This document shows positions 7,335-13,359 of a stretch of 17,650 nucleotides of DNA, in pieces. Made by a program: the position numbers and the translations under genes. The notes below the pieces were generated by a model. That model was not told where the DNA came from. It did not search any database and saw only the letters and a list, made by a program, of their open reading frames with translations. The stretch is from CAZMGD01 sp964565705 (lineage in GTDB: Bacteria; Actinomycetota; Acidimicrobiia; Acidimicrobiales; Ilumatobacteraceae): the NCBI GenBank assembly GCA_964565705.1, contig CAZMGD010000092.1, positions 1 through 17,650 of the forward strand, given 5' to 3'. The number at the start of each line of letters is the position of its first letter. Position 1 is the stretch's first letter.

Positions 7335-8572
7335 CCATCGACACGCTCGACATCGCCACGATCAAGAGCGACTTCCCCGTGCTGTCGCGCCTGATCGACG
7401 GGCAGCCCATCGTCTACCTCGACTCGGCCAACACGTCGCAGAAGCCGCGCCAGGTGATCGACGCGATGAGCCGGTTCATGGAGACCGCCTACGCCCCGAT
7501 CAACCGGTCGGCGTATCGGCTCGCGGCGGAGGCGACCGACCTCTACGAGGGCGCGCGGCGCACGGCCCAGCGGTTCATCAACGCGCCGCGGCCCGAGGAG
7601 CTGATCTTCACCAAGAACGCGACCGAGGCGCTGAACCTCGTCGTCGGGTCCTGGGGACGCGCCAACCTGGGCGACGGCGACGTCGTCGTGCTGACCCACC
7701 TCGAACACCACGCCAACATCGTGCCCTGGCACATCCTCGCCGCCGAGCGCCGCATCGAGCTGCGCTGGGTGCCGCTGACCGACGACGGCCAGCTGGACCT
7801 CACCGACCTGCCCCGCCTGCTCGACGGTGCCAAGGTGTTCTCGTTCAGCGCGATGTCGAACGTGCTCGGCACGATCACGCCGGTCGCCGAGCTGTGCCGC
7901 GCGGCACACGACGCCGGGGCGATCGCCGTCGTCGACGGCTGCCAGTACGTGCCGCACAACGTGACCGACGTGCAGGCCTGGGACGCCGACTTCGTCGCGT
8001 TCAGCAGCCACAAGCTCTGCGGACCCTCCGGCATCGGCGTGCTGTGGGGCCGCGAAGCGTTGCTCGACGCGATGCCGCCGTTCCTCGGCGGGGGCAACAT
8101 GATCGCCGACGTGCGCCTCGACGGGTTCACCCCGGCCGAGCTGCCCGCCAAGTTCGAGGCTGGCACCCCGCCGATCACCGAGGCCGTCGGCTTCGGCGTC
8201 GCGCTGGACTACCTGAGCGCGATCGGGATGCGCGAGGTGCGCCGCCATGAGATGGATCTGGCCGCCTACGCGATCGACACGCTGACCGCCCGCTACGGCG
8301 ACGACATCACGATCCACGGCCCGCGCAACATCGAGGTGCGCGGCGCGACGCTGAGCTTCGAGTTCCGCGGCATCCACCCCCACGACCTGTCGCAGGTGCT
8401 CGACCAGCGCAACGTGTGCGTGCGCGCCGGCCACCACTGCGCCAAGCCGCTGATGCGCGACCTCGGGGTGACGGCCACGGCGAGGGCCAGCTTCTATCTC
8501 TACAATGACCGCGCCGACGCCGACGCCCTGGCGGACGCGCTCGACGGAGCCAGCGACATCTTCGGCTTCTGA
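7331..8572 (+). CDS. sufS: SufS-type cysteine desulfurase
   Basis: This 413-residue PLP enzyme releases sulfur from cysteine as a persulfide for Fe-S cluster assembly. The PLP lysine is K228 in FSSHKLCGPSGIG, and the catalytic cysteine is C370 in RAGHHCAKPLM, typical of group II (SufS) enzymes. Other landmarks are YLDSANTSQKP, TKNATEALNLV, HLEHHANIVPW and the GGGNMI segment. In the usual DGAQ motif the sequence reads VVDGCQYVPH, with Cys in place of Ala, a small variation next to the cofactor. Length is normal. The ATG overlaps the sufC stop by 4 bp, and sufU follows, matching the known SufS-SufU partnership in Gram-positive bacteria. Confidence 0.96.
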   Translation: MTIDTLDIATIKSDFPVLSRLIDGQPIVYLDSANTSQKPRQVIDAMSRFMETAYAPINRSAYRLAAEATDLYEGARRTAQRFINAPRPEELIFTKNATEALNLVVGSWGRANLGDGDVVVLTHLEHHANIVPWHILAAERRIELRWVPLTDDGQLDLTDLPRLLDGAKVFSFSAMSNVLGTITPVAELCRAAHDAGAIAVVDGCQYVPHNVTDVQAWDADFVAFSSHKLCGPSGIGVLWGREALLDAMPPFLGGGNMIADVRLDGFTPAELPAKFEAGTPPITEAVGFGVALDYLSAIGMREVRRHEMDLAAYAIDTLTARYGDDITIHGPRNIEVRGATLSFEFRGIHPHDLSQVLDQRNVCVRAGHHCAKPLMRDLGVTATARASFYLYNDRADADALADALDGASDIFGF

Positions 8573-8605
8573 CCTCCTGAGCGAACACGAGAAAACGACG
8601 CAACC

Positions 8606-9076
8606 ATGCCTGGCCTCGAAGACCTCTACCGCGAGATCATCCTCGACCACTACCGCACCCCGCGGAACCGTGGCGAGCTCCCCACGCCTCCGGCGGTGAC
8701 CGCGCTCGGCCACAACCCGCTGTGTGGCGACGAGATCCAGGTGTTCCTCGACGTCCGCGACGGCGTGATCCAGGACGTCAAGGTCGGTGGTCAGGGCTGC
8801 TCGATCTCGCAGAGCTCGGCGTCGATGATGAGCCAGGCGGTCAAGGGCCGCTCGATCGACGAGGTGCGCGCGCTCGTGCGCCGGTTCAAGGGGATGATGT
8901 CGATCGAGGACCAGTCCGATGCCGACGCGGCCGTCGGCGAGCCCGAGGTCAAGCTCGGTGACCTCGAGGCGCTGCAGGGCGTCGTCAAGTTCCCGGTCCG
9001 CATCAAGTGCGCGACGCTCGCCTGGAACACCCTCGTCGAGGCGCTCGAGCAGGCTCCGTCAGCCGCGTCGTCGTAG
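8606..9076 (+). CDS. sufU: SufU, zinc-dependent sulfurtransferase
   Basis: This 156-residue SufU protein contains C40 and D42 (NPLCGDE), C65 (GQGCSISQSSASMM) and C135 (RIKCATLAW). These are the zinc ligands of the family, C65 and C135 with C40 and D42. SufU accepts the persulfide sulfur from the SufS active-site cysteine and passes it to the SufBCD scaffold. The insertion between GQGCS and RIKC (about residues 90-125) is the feature separating SufU from IscU. It starts 33 bp after sufS with a purine-rich GAGAAAACG region upstream, so it is probably translated with a leader within the same transcript. No sufT-like gene follows in the window. Confidence 0.95.
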   Translation: MPGLEDLYREIILDHYRTPRNRGELPTPPAVTALGHNPLCGDEIQVFLDVRDGVIQDVKVGGQGCSISQSSASMMSQAVKGRSIDEVRALVRRFKGMMSIEDQSDADAAVGEPEVKLGDLEALQGVVKFPVRIKCATLAWNTLVEALEQAPSAASS

Positions 9077-9177
9077 TCCTGCCACGTCGCGGCCGGTGAT
9101 TCGCGGCGCGGTGTCCACCTGCTGCCGGAACACCCGTTCGTCAATGTTTCGTCTGGGTCCGCGTGGGGAACGCCCAC

Positions 9178-9213
9178 TCATCGTCCGCTGATCGTCAAGA
9201 ATCAGTGCGATGA
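9178..9213. terminator. Imperfect hairpin downstream of sufU
   Basis: TCATCG (9178-9183) pairs with CGATGA (9208-9213), and CTGAT (9188-9192) with ATCAG (9201-9205), separated by a 4/2 internal loop and closed by an 8-nt loop. It has no T-tract and lies 100 bp after the stop, so it is weak compared with the other hairpins in the window. Confidence 0.25.
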
Positions 9214-9269
9214 TCGAAGAAATACCAGCGAACCCCGTCGGCGGGATGGCCGTCACGGGCACTTCGGCA

Positions 9270-9275
9270 TAGAAT
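9270..9275 (+). promoter_or_regulatory. Candidate -10 for the micro-ORF transcript
   Basis: TAGAAT fits TANNNT and lies in a locally AT-rich stretch. Transcription would begin near 9282, directly before the first stem of the structured leader. No good -35 hexamer is visible 17 bp upstream. Confidence 0.4.
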
Positions 9276-9284
9276 TCCACCCCA

Positions 9285-9464
9285 GGTGCTGCAACATGCA
9301 CCGAGCGTGGCCGAGCCGCACGGCCACCGCTCGTCGGCGGGACGAGCCTCACAGCTCTTCCCCCGCCGCCTTGATGCGGCGCGGCAGGAGGAAGCGAGCG
9401 GTGAGAACCGGCGGGGGAATCACACCCTATCAAGGTCTCTCCACGCGGGCGGAAGGGGGCGACC
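9285..9464 (+). ncRNA. Candidate structured leader RNA ahead of the micro-ORFs
   Basis: This 180-nt stretch contains several complementary segments: 9285-9289 with 9298-9302; 9302-9312 with 9322-9333 (11 pairs, one bulged C at 9327); 9329-9335 with 9341-9347; 9358-9368 with 9409-9419 (11 pairs); and 9364-9369 with 9376-9381. The second and third pairings share bases 9329-9333, and the fourth and fifth share 9364-9368, so alternative folds are possible, as in a switch. I do not recognise a known riboswitch class, tmRNA, SRP RNA or RNase P motif. It ends in a GGAAGGGGG purine tract 5 nt before the first micro-ORF. High GC content makes chance pairing common, so confidence is moderate. Confidence 0.35.
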
Positions 9465-9488
9465 ATGCGTAACAACCGCTGGACCTGA
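9465..9488 (+). CDS. Micro-ORF 1, heptapeptide MRNNRWT
   Basis: The ORF has an ATG, six sense codons and TGA, encoding MRNNRWT. A purine-rich GGAAGGGGG (9451-9459) ends 5 nt before the ATG and can serve as ribosome binding site. It is identical at the nucleotide level to copy 2 across the whole ORF, while the sequence outside start and stop differs. The peptide has two arginines and one tryptophan. Whether the peptide itself or only its translation matters is unknown. Confidence 0.55.
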   Translation: MRNNRWT

Positions 9489-9537
9489 CGCGCCCCGACA
9501 GCCATGTCATCCACCCCCGACATCGAAAGGAACCCCG

Positions 9538-9561
9538 ATGCGTAACAACCGCTGGACCTGA
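9538..9561 (+). CDS. Micro-ORF 2, heptapeptide MRNNRWT
   Basis: This is the second copy of the same heptapeptide, preceded by AAAGGA (9526-9531) with 6 nt to the ATG, a good Shine-Dalgarno spacing. It starts 73 nt after copy 1 begins. Arg2 is CGT here, as in copy 1. Confidence 0.6.
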   Translation: MRNNRWT

Positions 9562-9567
9562 GACCAA

Positions 9568-9584
9568 CCCACCCACCCCCACCC
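9568..9584 (-). other. G-quadruplex motif on the minus strand
   Basis: The minus strand reads GGGTGGGGGTGGGTGGG: four G-runs with 1-nt loops, a strong quadruplex consensus. The next spacer (9627-9654) can give a looser version with loops of 7, 1 and 5. The plus strand (the predicted mRNA) is correspondingly C/A-only and unable to form stable pairing in this spacer. Confidence 0.45.
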
Positions 9585-9596
9585 AAAGGAACCCCA

Positions 9597-9620
9597 ATGC
9601 GCAACAACCGCTGGACCTGA
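9597..9620 (+). CDS. Micro-ORF 3, heptapeptide MRNNRWT
   Basis: This is the third copy, preceded by AAAGGA (9585-9590) 6 nt before the ATG. Arg2 is encoded by CGC, a synonymous change relative to copies 1 and 2. It starts 59 nt after copy 2. Confidence 0.6.
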   Translation: MRNNRWT

Positions 9621-9655
9621 GACCAACCCACCAACCCCCACCCAAAGGAACCCCA

Positions 9656-9679
9656 ATGCGCAACAACCGCTGGACCTGA
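9656..9679 (+). CDS. Micro-ORF 4, heptapeptide MRNNRWT
   Basis: This is the fourth copy, identical to copy 3, with AAAGGA (9644-9649) 6 nt before the ATG and a start 59 nt after copy 3. The sequence after its stop diverges from the repeat within a few bases, so the array ends here, 85 bp before the c-di-GMP enzyme gene. Confidence 0.6.
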   Translation: MRNNRWT

Positions 9680-9724
9680 GACCACACCACTTCCCCCTCG
9701 AGCCAATCCCCCTTTTCCCGAGCG

Positions 9725-9753
9725 TTGACCCGTTCGCCCTGTGCAGGTGCAAT
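9725..9753 (+). promoter_or_regulatory. Candidate promoter of the c-di-GMP enzyme gene
   Basis: TTGACC (9725-9730) and TGCAAT (9748-9753) are separated by 17 bp. The -10 ends 8 nt before GTG 9762 and 11 nt before ATG 9765, so the mRNA would be leaderless or nearly so. The -10 is a poor match, but the -35 is good. Confidence 0.35.
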
Positions 9754-9764
9754 CCTTGAAGGTG

Positions 9765-12320
9765 ATGTCAGACGAGGCAGTCGCTCCCTCGGTGCCGATG
9801 GCACCTCTGCGGAGCTTGGACGCCTTCGGCCCGTGGATCCTGACCATCGCCGTCGCCGCCATCGGCGCCGCCTGCTACGCGACCTTCGTCCGCTCGTTCG
9901 AGCCCCTCACCGACTCCCCGTGGCCGCTGACCGCCCTCATCGTGCTGTTCGTCCTCGGCGAGGTGCTGCACGTCGATCTGGACCGTGCCGGCCACCACGG
10001 GCACTCCTTCGCGATGAGCGACGTCGCGCTCGCCGCAGCGCTGCTGCTGGCCCGGCCCGCGGATGTCGTCGTTGCCCATGTGATCGCCACCTTCGCAGTG
10101 AGCGCCGTGCGCTCCCGGTCGGTCTCCGTCAAGACCCTGTTCAACACGGCCCAGGTCGGCTTGTCGGACTGCGTCGCGGTCGCCGTGTTCATCGCCGTCG
10201 GGGCCACGCACCAGGTGTCTGCACGCGCCGCGCTGGCGGCGGTCTGCGCGGTGCTGGCATCGACCCTCGTCAGCGCCGTGCTCGTCTGGGCGGTGGTCCG
10301 GGTGAGCGGTGGTCGGCGCTCGATGCCCGAGTTCCTGCGGACCCTCGCGATCAGCATGCAGACCGCCGTGGCCAACGGGGCGGTCGCGGTCGAGGCTGTG
10401 TTCCTCGGGCAGATCAGCCTGTTCCTCGTGCCGCTCGCCGCCGTACCCTTCGTCGTCCTCGTCGTCGCCTACCGGGGCATGTCCAGCCAGCAGCTGACCG
10501 TCGACAAGACCGACTTCCTCTATCGGGCCACGATGGCGCTGCACCAGGAAGCCGACCTCGACCACGCGCTGATCGACGTGTTGGAGAAGGCGCGCGACGC
10601 GGTGCACGCCGACGCGGCACGCATCGTCCTGCTCGCCCACGATGGCGCCGTGTCGTGTGCGTCGCTCAAGGGTTCGTCGGAGCCGATGGCGGCGACCAGC
10701 CCCGACGACGAGCTCGCCGCGCGCCGACTCGCCAGCGGCATCCCCGCCGCCACGCTGGTGCTCGCCGACACCGCGGCGGCGAGCGAGTGGGCCGTCGATC
10801 GGTTCAGCACGAGCGACTCGATCGCCGCGCCGCTGTTGCGCGATGGCGAGCGAGCCGGCGTGCTGATCGTGTCCGAGCGGCGCGGCAACGCCGAGGTGTT
10901 CCGCACGAGCGACGTCGATCTCATCGACCTCCTCGCGCGCCAGATCGGCCTCGCTCTCGAGCGCGGCTTCCTCGAACGCTCGCTGCACCAACTCATCGAG
11001 CTCGAGGCCCAGTTGACCTACCAGGCGTACCACGACGGGCTGACCGGGCTGGCCAACCGCACCCGGTTCAACGACGAGCTGCACCACGCGATGCACGACC
11101 CGGCGGCGCTGCCCGTCGCTGTGCTGCTGCTCGACGTCGACGACTTCAAGACCGTGAACGACAGCCTCGGTCACGCCGCTGGCGACCGCCTGCTGGAGGT
11201 CGTCGCCGCCCGACTCCTCGCCTGCGTCGGCGACGCCGGCCTCACCGCACGCATCGGCGGCGACGAGTTCGCCGTCCTGCTCACCAACGCCGAGCTGAAC
11301 GTGGCCCAGGGCGCCGCGCGGTCGATCCTCGCCAAGGTGGATGCGCCGGTCGTGCTCGAGGCCCGCGAGGTGTCGGTGGGCGCGTCCCTCGGCATCGCCG
11401 TCAGCTCGGGAGCGCCCGAGGAGCCCTCCGACGTCCTGCGCAACGCCGACCTCGCCCTGTACCGGGCGAAGGGCGCCGGCAAGGGCAGGTTCGCGGTGTA
11501 CGAGGACGCGATGCACGTCGAGGTGCGCAAGCGGCTCGAGCTGTCCGCAGCCCTCGCCAACGCCGTCGAGCGCGACGAGTTCGTGCTGGCGTTCCAGCCG
11601 ATCCACGACATCGTCAACGGCGACATCGTCGGAGCCGAGGCGCTGATCCGCTGGCGCCACCCGCATCTCGGCGAGCTGCTGCCAGCGAACTTCCTCGCGC
11701 TGACCGAGGAGAGCGGGCTGATCGTCGAGATCGGCAAGATCGTGCTCGACAAGGCCCTGGCGGTCGCCGCCGCGTGGGAGCCGCTCGTGGCGGGTCGCTC
11801 GTTCACGCTCAGCGTCAACGTGTCGGGCCGCCAATTGCACGAGGAAGGATTCGACGAGATCGTGTTGAAGCTCCTCCAGCAGCACGGGGTGCCACCGACG
11901 CGACTCACGCTCGAGATCACCGAATCGGTGTTCATCTCCGACGAGCACCGGGCCCAGGCGCTGCGCAACCTGAGCGACGAGGGCGTGCGCCTGTCGCTCG
12001 ACGACTTCGGTACCGGCTACTCGTCGCTCAGCCAGCTGCACCGCTTCCCGATGGACCAGGTGAAGATCGACCGTTCGTTCGTGAGCCGCATCGCCGACGG
12101 GGCGAGCGACCGCACGCTCGTGCACGCCATCTTGCAGTTGGCCGGCGCGCTGCGCATGGACACCGTGGCCGAGGGCATCGAGACCCGCGAGCAGCTGCGC
12201 GAGCTGCGCCGGCTCGGGTGCCACCGGGGCCAGGGATGGTTGCTCGGCAGCCCGCAGAGCGCGGACCACGTGGCCCGCCTCCTGGCCGGTGGTCGGCCCG
12301 ACTGGCTGGTCGCGTCCTGA
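9765..12320 (+). CDS. Membrane GAF-GGDEF-EAL cyclic-di-GMP enzyme
   Basis: This protein has about 851 residues. Residues about 20-240 hold a set of hydrophobic helices (PWILTIAVAAIGAACYATF, LTALIVLFVLGEVL, VALAAALLLA, ISLFLVPLAAVPFVVLVVAY), a membrane sensor region. A GAF-like domain follows (about 250-410), then GGDEF at 498-502 (RIGGDEFAVLL) and EAL at 625-627 (GAEALIRWRHP), with DDFGTGYSSL and AEGIETREQL from the EAL active site. Both catalytic motifs are intact, so synthesis and breakdown of c-di-GMP are both possible. The inhibitory RxxD site before GGDEF is absent (GDAG). The start is uncertain: ATG 9765, GTG 9762, 9747 and 9741 are all in frame; 9765 is taken because the putative -10 ends at 9753. 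It lies directly after the micro-ORF array. Confidence 0.92.
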   Translation: MSDEAVAPSVPMAPLRSLDAFGPWILTIAVAAIGAACYATFVRSFEPLTDSPWPLTALIVLFVLGEVLHVDLDRAGHHGHSFAMSDVALAAALLLARPADVVVAHVIATFAVSAVRSRSVSVKTLFNTAQVGLSDCVAVAVFIAVGATHQVSARAALAAVCAVLASTLVSAVLVWAVVRVSGGRRSMPEFLRTLAISMQTAVANGAVAVEAVFLGQISLFLVPLAAVPFVVLVVAYRGMSSQQLTVDKTDFLYRATMALHQEADLDHALIDVLEKARDAVHADAARIVLLAHDGAVSCASLKGSSEPMAATSPDDELAARRLASGIPAATLVLADTAAASEWAVDRFSTSDSIAAPLLRDGERAGVLIVSERRGNAEVFRTSDVDLIDLLARQIGLALERGFLERSLHQLIELEAQLTYQAYHDGLTGLANRTRFNDELHHAMHDPAALPVAVLLLDVDDFKTVNDSLGHAAGDRLLEVVAARLLACVGDAGLTARIGGDEFAVLLTNAELNVAQGAARSILAKVDAPVVLEAREVSVGASLGIAVSSGAPEEPSDVLRNADLALYRAKGAGKGRFAVYEDAMHVEVRKRLELSAALANAVERDEFVLAFQPIHDIVNGDIVGAEALIRWRHPHLGELLPANFLALTEESGLIVEIGKIVLDKALAVAAAWEPLVAGRSFTLSVNVSGRQLHEEGFDEIVLKLLQQHGVPPTRLTLEITESVFISDEHRAQALRNLSDEGVRLSLDDFGTGYSSLSQLHRFPMDQVKIDRSFVSRIADGASDRTLVHAILQLAGALRMDTVAEGIETREQLRELRRLGCHRGQGWLLGSPQSADHVARLLAGGRPDWLVAS

Positions 12321-12336
12321 CGCTTCCTCACCGGAC

Positions 12337-12342
12337 TACGGT
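12337..12342 (+). promoter_or_regulatory. -10 element of the DUF4282 gene
   Basis: TACGGT fits TANNNT. Transcription would start near 12349, giving a leader of about 38 nt with a strong GGAGGAGG Shine-Dalgarno sequence (12374-12381), unlike most genes here. Confidence 0.4.
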
Positions 12343-12386
12343 GGCGTCAGGTTGCGCCTCGGGCAGGCGCTCCGGAGGAGGCATCC

Positions 12387-12800
12387 GTGTCGGACAGCAG
12401 CCAGGGACCGGGTTGGTGGCAGGCAAGCGACGGGAAGTGGTACCCACCCGACCAGGCGTTGCTCCAGCCGCCGGCGACGTTCGGCGGCCAGGTGCCTGCA
12501 CCGCCGACCGGTCAGGCCGACGGCTTCTTCAACCGCCTGTTCGACATGTCGTTCACACGGTTCATCACGCCGAGCATCATCAAGCTGCTCTTCGTGCTGA
12601 GCATCATCGTGATCTCCCTGTTCTCGCTGTTCATGCTGTTCGGCGGACTGGCGGCGCTCGGCTCCGACGACGGCGCGGCCGGGGGTGTGGTGCTCATCGT
12701 CTTCGCGCCCGTCTACTGGCTGCTCGGCGTGATCTGGTCGCGCGTCATCCTCGAACTGGTGATCGTGTTCTTCCGCATCGAGACGAACACCCGCGACTGA
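12387..12800 (+). CDS. DUF4282 membrane protein
   Basis: This is a 137-residue protein. The N-terminus GPGWWQASDGKWYPPD is a Trp/Pro-rich motif common at the front of small actinobacterial membrane proteins. FFNRLFDMSFTRFITPSIIKLLFVLSI and the closing RVILELVIVFFRIETNT are hallmarks of DUF4282, a domain of unknown function. Two hydrophobic segments are predicted, at about 66-92 and 98-130. The GTG at 12387 is supported by GGAGGAGG 5-6 nt upstream. The gene converges on ybaK, with a hairpin between. No function is claimed. Confidence 0.85.
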   Translation: MSDSSQGPGWWQASDGKWYPPDQALLQPPATFGGQVPAPPTGQADGFFNRLFDMSFTRFITPSIIKLLFVLSIIVISLFSLFMLFGGLAALGSDDGAAGGVVLIVFAPVYWLLGVIWSRVILELVIVFFRIETNTRD

Positions 12801-12819
12801 CTCCCCCTATCGAGCTTCT

Positions 12820-12860
12820 TGCGGTCGAATCGAGCCCGTCCCGGGCTCGGTTCGACCGCA
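12820..12860. terminator. 19-bp hairpin between convergent genes
   Basis: Arms 12820-12838 and 12842-12860 pair over 19 positions with one T-G wobble and loop TCC. It sits between the DUF4282 and ybaK stops and can terminate from both sides. Outer stem bases TGCGGTCG...CGACCGCA and the left flank GCTTCT are shared with the hairpin at 17246-17286. Confidence 0.75.
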
Positions 12861-12879
12861 GGAACGCTTCGGAGGTGTG

Positions 12880-13359
12880 TCAGCCCTTGCGGAGGTCGAC
12901 GACGGTGCCGCCGCTGGCGCGCACCAGGTCACCCGGCGCGATCGCGAACACGTCGTTCCACGTGCCCGCCGCGGCCCACACCTCGTGGTGCCGCAGCAGG
13001 TCGGGGTCGATGAACACGCGCAGTGCGGTCGCGTGGCCGAACGGCGGCACACCGCCGATGGGGAAGCCGGTCGCGGCGCGCACGGCGTCGGCATTCACCC
13101 GCTCGGCCTTCGTCCCGCCCGCTGCTGCGGCGAGCTTGCGCTCGTCGAGCTGGTTGGCGCCGCTCACGTAGGCCAGCAGGATCTCGCCGTCGACGGCGAA
13201 GATCAGGCTCTTGACGATCGCGCCGACCTCGACGCCGATCGCCGCCGCCGCATCGGCGGCGGTCTTGGTGCCCTCGGGGAACTGCCGGGTCTCGATGTCG
13301 AGCCCCCGATCCGCGGCGGCCTCCACCACCTTCTCGACGTTCGGGTGGAGGGCGGTCAC
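12880..13359 (-). CDS. YbaK/EbsC-family aminoacyl-tRNA deacylase
   Basis: This is a 159-residue protein of the YbaK/ProX-like editing family, which hydrolyses mischarged aminoacyl-tRNAs such as Cys-tRNA(Pro). Family landmarks are the conserved lysine in IVKSLIFAVDGE, LAYVSGANQLDERKL, and the GGVPPFGH loop (about residues 101-108), which holds the GxxPxG-type motif. The exact tRNA specificity cannot be read out. The GTG at 13359 overlaps the sufC stop by 4 bp (GTGA), so it is co-translated as the last gene of the sufD operon, an unusual partner for Fe-S assembly. Confidence 0.88.
   Translation of the reverse strand: MTALHPNVEKVVEAAADRGLDIETRQFPEGTKTAADAAAAIGVEVGAIVKSLIFAVDGEILLAYVSGANQLDERKLAAAAGGTKAERVNADAVRAATGFPIGGVPPFGHATALRVFIDPDLLRHHEVWAAAGTWNDVFAIAPGDLVRASGGTVVDLRKG

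Larger units (their letters stand above)
9077..9282. other. Intergenic region after sufU, no gene seen
   Basis: I see no convincing coding region on either strand. It holds an imperfect stem at 9178-9213 (TCATCG...CGATGA outside CTGAT...ATCAG) that may end the suf transcript, an AT-richer patch around 9210-9225, and the -10-like TAGAAT at 9270. Confidence 0.5.
9562..9679 (+). repeat. Two 59-bp tandem units carrying micro-ORFs 3 and 4
   Basis: Units 9562-9620 and 9621-9679 are the same length and differ at one base (9574 C versus 9633 A). Each has a C/A-only spacer, then AAAGGA, then the ORF. The spacer after copy 1 (9489-9524) is unrelated, so the last two units are a recent duplication while the ORFs themselves are older. 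Confidence 0.9.

Noticed and set aside
9285..9464. Cyclic-di-GMP, cobalamin or T-box riboswitch, or tmRNA
   Set aside because: Their conserved core sequences are not present; I see only GC-rich stems. The tandem ORFs do not resemble a tmRNA tag because each has its own Shine-Dalgarno sequence.
9465..9679. CRISPR-like array (24-bp repeats at about 59-bp period)
   Set aside because: The spacers of the last two units are almost identical to each other, the repeats are bounded by start and stop codons, copy 1 is 73 nt from copy 2, and no cas genes are near.
9465..9679. Microcin C-type peptide operon
   Set aside because: The peptide is a heptapeptide like MccA but ends in Thr, not the Asn needed for adenylation, and no MccB-like, transporter or immunity gene is in the window.
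9059..9862. 267-codon minus-strand reading frame across the repeats
   Set aside because: It only translates the repeat spacers into Gly/Trp-rich text, has no recognisable domain, and runs through the promoter and leader region.
9725..13171. 1148-codon plus-strand reading frame
   Set aside because: It is an Arg/Pro/Ala-rich shadow of the c-di-GMP enzyme gene, as expected in GC-rich DNA, and continues through a terminator into the antisense of ybaK.
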